Positions 60,869 to 64,000 of a DNA stretch of 64,000 bases are shown piece after piece. The stretch is taken from positions 25,841,131 to 25,905,130 of the forward strand of contig NC_092795.1 of assembly GCF_918797505.1 (NCBI RefSeq). The letters run 5' to 3'. This DNA is from Bemisia tabaci (lineage: Eukaryota > Arthropoda > Insecta > Hemiptera > Aleyrodidae). The position numbers were made by a program, and so were the translations under genes. Position 1 is the stretch's first letter. Each line of letters starts with the position of its first letter. Below the pieces are notes generated by a model, which worked only from the letters and a program-made list of their open reading frames with translations, had not been told where the DNA came from and searched no databases.

Positions 60869-62827
60869 TTAATTAAACTTTTTTATCGTTTTCAGCGTTT
60901 TTCTAATAGGGTCCTTAGATATTTTCACGTGCTTTTCATGTTCTAAACTCGTGTCATCCCAAAAATAATTAAATTTACATTTAATTTCATCGCAGCTGAG
61001 AATTGCTGCCACATAAATGATCTCCTTGCAGGTTTTACGTGTGAGTCCTTTAGACTTGAAGGCTTTGAAATCTGCTGGAATTAAAATCTCACCGCCGACC
61101 GCAACCTTTTGAGCGGATACAATTTTGATTACAAACGCAATGGTTCGATCTCCCTCCTGAACGGCGAAGACCAAATTTAAATTCGGCTGGTTGGTCTCAT
61201 CGAAGCTCAAATCCCGGCTTGTTCTCACGTAAGGGACACGGAATTTCGACGGCGGGTTTAACAAATTCACTCTGACAGAGTGTGCCAGTGCGCTTTCGGC
61301 AGCGCCACTATTTTGCTCAGCTGACACGAGCAACGTTACCAAAACCCGAGCAAATCTCTCCATGGTCGCTTCCGACCCATTTAAAGCTGTCATGGCATCG
61401 AATAATTCCTGTCTGTACCTAGAGTCAGCGTTGAGAGGTATTTGATCCGCAAGAGCCTCGTAGAATATTTTCGACATGTACCCTCTCACCTCCAAATTAG
61501 GGATCTTGAACACCGGTACCGATCCGCAAACGAAACCTTTGAAAGTCAGGTAGCCGAGATCGACTAAAAAGGCAATGAAAGTGTCTAGGATGTCGTCAGA
61601 ACACTGGTTAAAAGCTGACGGTGGACTTCTGAGGTTTTGCAGATGCTTTAAGCGCGCAACATGTTCCAGCGGAAAATCCCCTCTCTCGTGAGCTTTGGAA
61701 AGTGGAAATTCTCCCCGCTCAAAAGCCTCGATGAGTACTGGCCCGAAGCAGTCCGGCGAGAATGCAGCTTTGAAAGTCTCCAAGGATCCAAGTTCCAGCC
61801 AATAGGGTTTGAGTTCTTTTGACGCGCTGAACAAGAAGCTGAGCACCGAGTACGGGTTGTACGTACTGTTTTCCCCGAAACCTCCGTACCAAGCCGTAAT
61901 ACCGTCCATATGCTCTTCCATATTCCGTATAATCGACAATTTTCTCACCTCGGGCTCCGTAAACCCATTGAAGTAGGCAGGAAACTGATTTTTACTGAAA
62001 AGTCGTGGGTTCTTCGTGTCCAGCGGGATGATGCTTGTGAGGAGCGTTTGTCGCTTCCGAAGAGTGTTCCCGGGTTTTTCCGGCTTCGAGCAGACATCGA
62101 AAAGGCTATCGAAGAAACCCCCCAGTTTCTCTATCACTTGGTCGTCGTACCTTTTCGGGTCGAAAATAATCTGACGCAATGCTGCGTCCACGTTGTCCGC
62201 CAACACGAAGGCGTCACGCTCATAATGCGCGAGTAAAATTTTTTTCAGGAACGAGATGCCCTCGCTGAAAGAGTGTGATCCCAGGTCTGATTTGGAATCA
62301 AGGAATTTAGCCACGAGTTCTTTGTCCTCAGAAGATATTTTTGACGAATTGGAGAGGTAAAAGTGGCTTTTAAAAGCTTCCCTCAATGTCCCGTTCATGA
62401 GATGTCGTGTATACTTGATTTCCTCGTAAGGCCCAGTATTTTCCGCGGCCAGGTCCAACCATATCACGGGGTGCTCCCCGAAGTTTTTGGTGAAAAATTG
62501 GATGGAATTCTTGTATACCAGTGGGTATTCACCCGTACTACGAATAGTATGACCGAAAACTTTGTAATTCCTATGTCGACGCTTGTCGTTGATCATTGTC
62601 CCATTAGGCCGAACATCGATTCCCAAGAATCGTCTGATCATGTCTAGATTGGTTGTTTTTCCGAATGATCGTCGCCCGGTCTGTAACGTGTTGGGAGAAT
62701 AGACATCCTCCAAAAATGCCTCCGTTAGGAGCGACTTGTCGACGAAAAGCTCTGTATTCCGCAACACATCGTAAGTCTCGTAGGTTACTTTTATGGTTTC
62801 CAACGCCTTTAGACAGAATAAAAACAA
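60869..62827 (-). CDS. AAA-ATPase-like (PF09820) protein, main exon, 5' exon missing
   Basis: About 650 residues are open in one frame and follow the PF09820 AAA-ATPase-like architecture. In order: FVDKS (about 28-32), a P-loop-like GRRSFGKTT (51-59), PVIWLDL (120-126), FVLADNVD (207-214) at the Walker-B position, WYGGF...YNPYSVLSFL (313-332), LVDLGYLTF (421-429), and a C-terminal region at the place of the usual PD-(D/E)XK nuclease (NLVFAV 551-556, IAFVIKIVS 563-571). The family's usual LIDEYD and ExK residues are replaced, so ATPase and nuclease activity are doubtful. No ATG precedes the P-loop and TGA-TAA blocks the frame just upstream. The sequence there (TTTTTATTCTGTCTAAAG before GCG at 62806) looks like a splice acceptor, so a 5' exon, perhaps coding a signal peptide, should lie to the right. 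Role unknown. Confidence 0.8.
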   Translation of the reverse strand: MFLFCLKALETIKVTYETYDVLRNTELFVDKSLLTEAFLEDVYSPNTLQTGRRSFGKTTNLDMIRRFLGIDVRPNGTMINDKRRHRNYKVFGHTIRSTGEYPLVYKNSIQFFTKNFGEHPVIWLDLAAENTGPYEEIKYTRHLMNGTLREAFKSHFYLSNSSKISSEDKELVAKFLDSKSDLGSHSFSEGISFLKKILLAHYERDAFVLADNVDAALRQIIFDPKRYDDQVIEKLGGFFDSLFDVCSKPEKPGNTLRKRQTLLTSIIPLDTKNPRLFSKNQFPAYFNGFTEPEVRKLSIIRNMEEHMDGITAWYGGFGENSTYNPYSVLSFLFSASKELKPYWLELGSLETFKAAFSPDCFGPVLIEAFERGEFPLSKAHERGDFPLEHVARLKHLQNLRSPPSAFNQCSDDILDTFIAFLVDLGYLTFKGFVCGSVPVFKIPNLEVRGYMSKIFYEALADQIPLNADSRYRQELFDAMTALNGSEATMERFARVLVTLLVSAEQNSGAAESALAHSVRVNLLNPPSKFRVPYVRTSRDLSFDETNQPNLNLVFAVQEGDRTIAFVIKIVSAQKVAVGGEILIPADFKAFKSKGLTRKTCKEIIYVAAILSCDEIKCKFNYFWDDTSLEHEKHVKISKDPIRKTLKTIKKFN

Positions 62828-63724
62828 TATTTATCAGCAAATGCAAAAATATCAGTATCGCGGAATATGATTTTTTCAATGAAAGATGAAAGTTTGACAC
62901 TTTGCTGGGAAACGGACTTTTGTCAAGTAAAAAAAATGGGTCTGGTAAGATATAGTTTCAAAATATTGATGTATATGCAATGTTTATTACAGGTTCTAAA
63001 GGACAAGCATCAGAAATCCAGTATCCATTTCTTATTTTTATCCTTCGCGGTTTTACTATTACTCCATACATTTTTCCTTTTTCCCATTTTTTATTCCGTA
63101 TAAACCTCTATTTAGTACCTATAACGAACTTATGCCAGATTTCCAGTCAAATCGTCCTTTTTTGCATGGTGCTAATAATTGAAGGGGTGTGAGTCAGAGA
63201 AGCTTAAAAATGTTACAGAATCTCATTCGAAAGCTCTTTTTTTATTCATTGATAGGTGGATGATTTACATGGAAAATTTCAAGAAAATGTCATCAAATCA
63301 CAAAGAAAATCCATGAAAAATGTATAGAAAAATAATTATGACTGTTCTTAAGTGAAGGAATTAATTGTCAAATAAAACTTCGCAACGTTGCACTGCAAGT
63401 GAGGGACCTTTCATGAAATACTTAACATCCTAAGGGGGGGAGGGGAGGGGAGTCGAGAAGAGCGTTACGACATTTTGCTCTAACATGTTAACGATTGGGA
63501 CCTACGTCACAAAAGCGGCACGATGGGGGAAGGGTAGTTGCAAAATACGAAATCAGACATAGCAAACTCTACAGACAGAGGCAAGCCAGACATAGTCAAA
63601 CATAGCCAAACATAAAAATAATCACAGTTTGAAAATTTCACGAAATTTTACATCACACATATATGTATGATGGTGGCGAAATTAAAAGACCTCATACATG
63701 ATAAGAGAGATCGTTGCACCTATG
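62828..63724. other. Upstream of the AAA-ATPase-like exon; missing 5' exon not located
   Basis: The minus-strand sequence 62828-62895 in another frame codes a hydrophobic stretch (SAILIFLHLLINIVFILS). Its T-richness fits an intron end equally well. I find no convincing ATG plus donor in this stretch. Confidence 0.4.
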
Positions 63725-63901
63725 GGGCTGCACACACGTTCAAAGTGAAGCTTCAGAGTGGCGGCTGTATACTGTTTAGCCAAGTGTAGCCATCGATTAC
63801 CTGCAAAGGAGAGCGGCTCGCTCTATTTTGACGCGTCGATGCGCAACACTTGACTAAACAGCCAACACTTTGAAGCTTCACTTTGAACGTGTGTCCAGCC
63901 C
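63725..63901. mobile_element. Foldback MITE, 177 bp
   Basis: GGGCTGCACACACGTTCAAA at the left and its near-exact inverse at the right (TTTGAACGTGTGTCCAGCCC); second inner inverted block ACTGTTTAG/CTAAACAG. Confidence 0.88.
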
Positions 63902-64000
63902 TTATGAAATCTGTAACTTTTTTTATTCATAAAGAAATTCATGTGGTGGTGTATTGACCGGCACACTGACTCACAATCAGCTGATTTGCGTGTTTACAGA

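Overview
The window is eukaryotic nuclear DNA, almost certainly from an insect. It is AT-rich, and real coding exons are few and split by canonical GT..AG splice sites. It is crowded with short non-autonomous transposons and tRNA-derived SINEs, and carries a (TTAGG)n tract of the insect telomere type. One gene is a Dpp/BMP2-4 ligand. Another belongs to the AAA-ATPase-like (PF09820) family, which I recall as expanded in the whitefly Bemisia tabaci. My best guess is a hemipteran, perhaps a whitefly, but the species is inference.

Layout. 1-2627 holds the first coding exon of a decapentaplegic-type gene on the minus strand (2316-2627) and part of the intron after it, which contains an 892-bp hAT-like element and a 231-bp palindrome. 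2731-5420 is a dense run of small elements, including a TTAGG array framed by inverted repeats. 5935-10414 holds two large inverted repeats side by side: a 1.9-kb near-perfect palindrome and a 2.5-kb pair of head-to-head arrays of a 175-bp unit. 10.4-31.5 kb is non-coding with GC-rich patches, SINEs, foldback MITEs and five copies of one hAT-like family (TIR CAGGGCCGGATT, 8-bp target duplications). 31579-32994 is a 1.4-kb TA-flanked foldback element. 33.6-56 kb is again mostly non-coding, with MITEs, minisatellites and a hAT-like element carrying an internal 175-bp duplication.

The remaining coding signal is at the right. 56575-57049 is a possible two-exon plus-strand coding segment. 57311-57824 is a two-exon minus-strand gene start whose phases agree across the intron. 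60869-62827 is a long minus-strand exon of an AAA-ATPase-like protein whose Walker-B and nuclease motifs look degenerate. These genes show no functional link to one another. The dominant biology of the window is transposon structure, with very long inverted repeats able to form hairpin RNA if transcribed. No CRISPR, operon or prokaryotic system is present.
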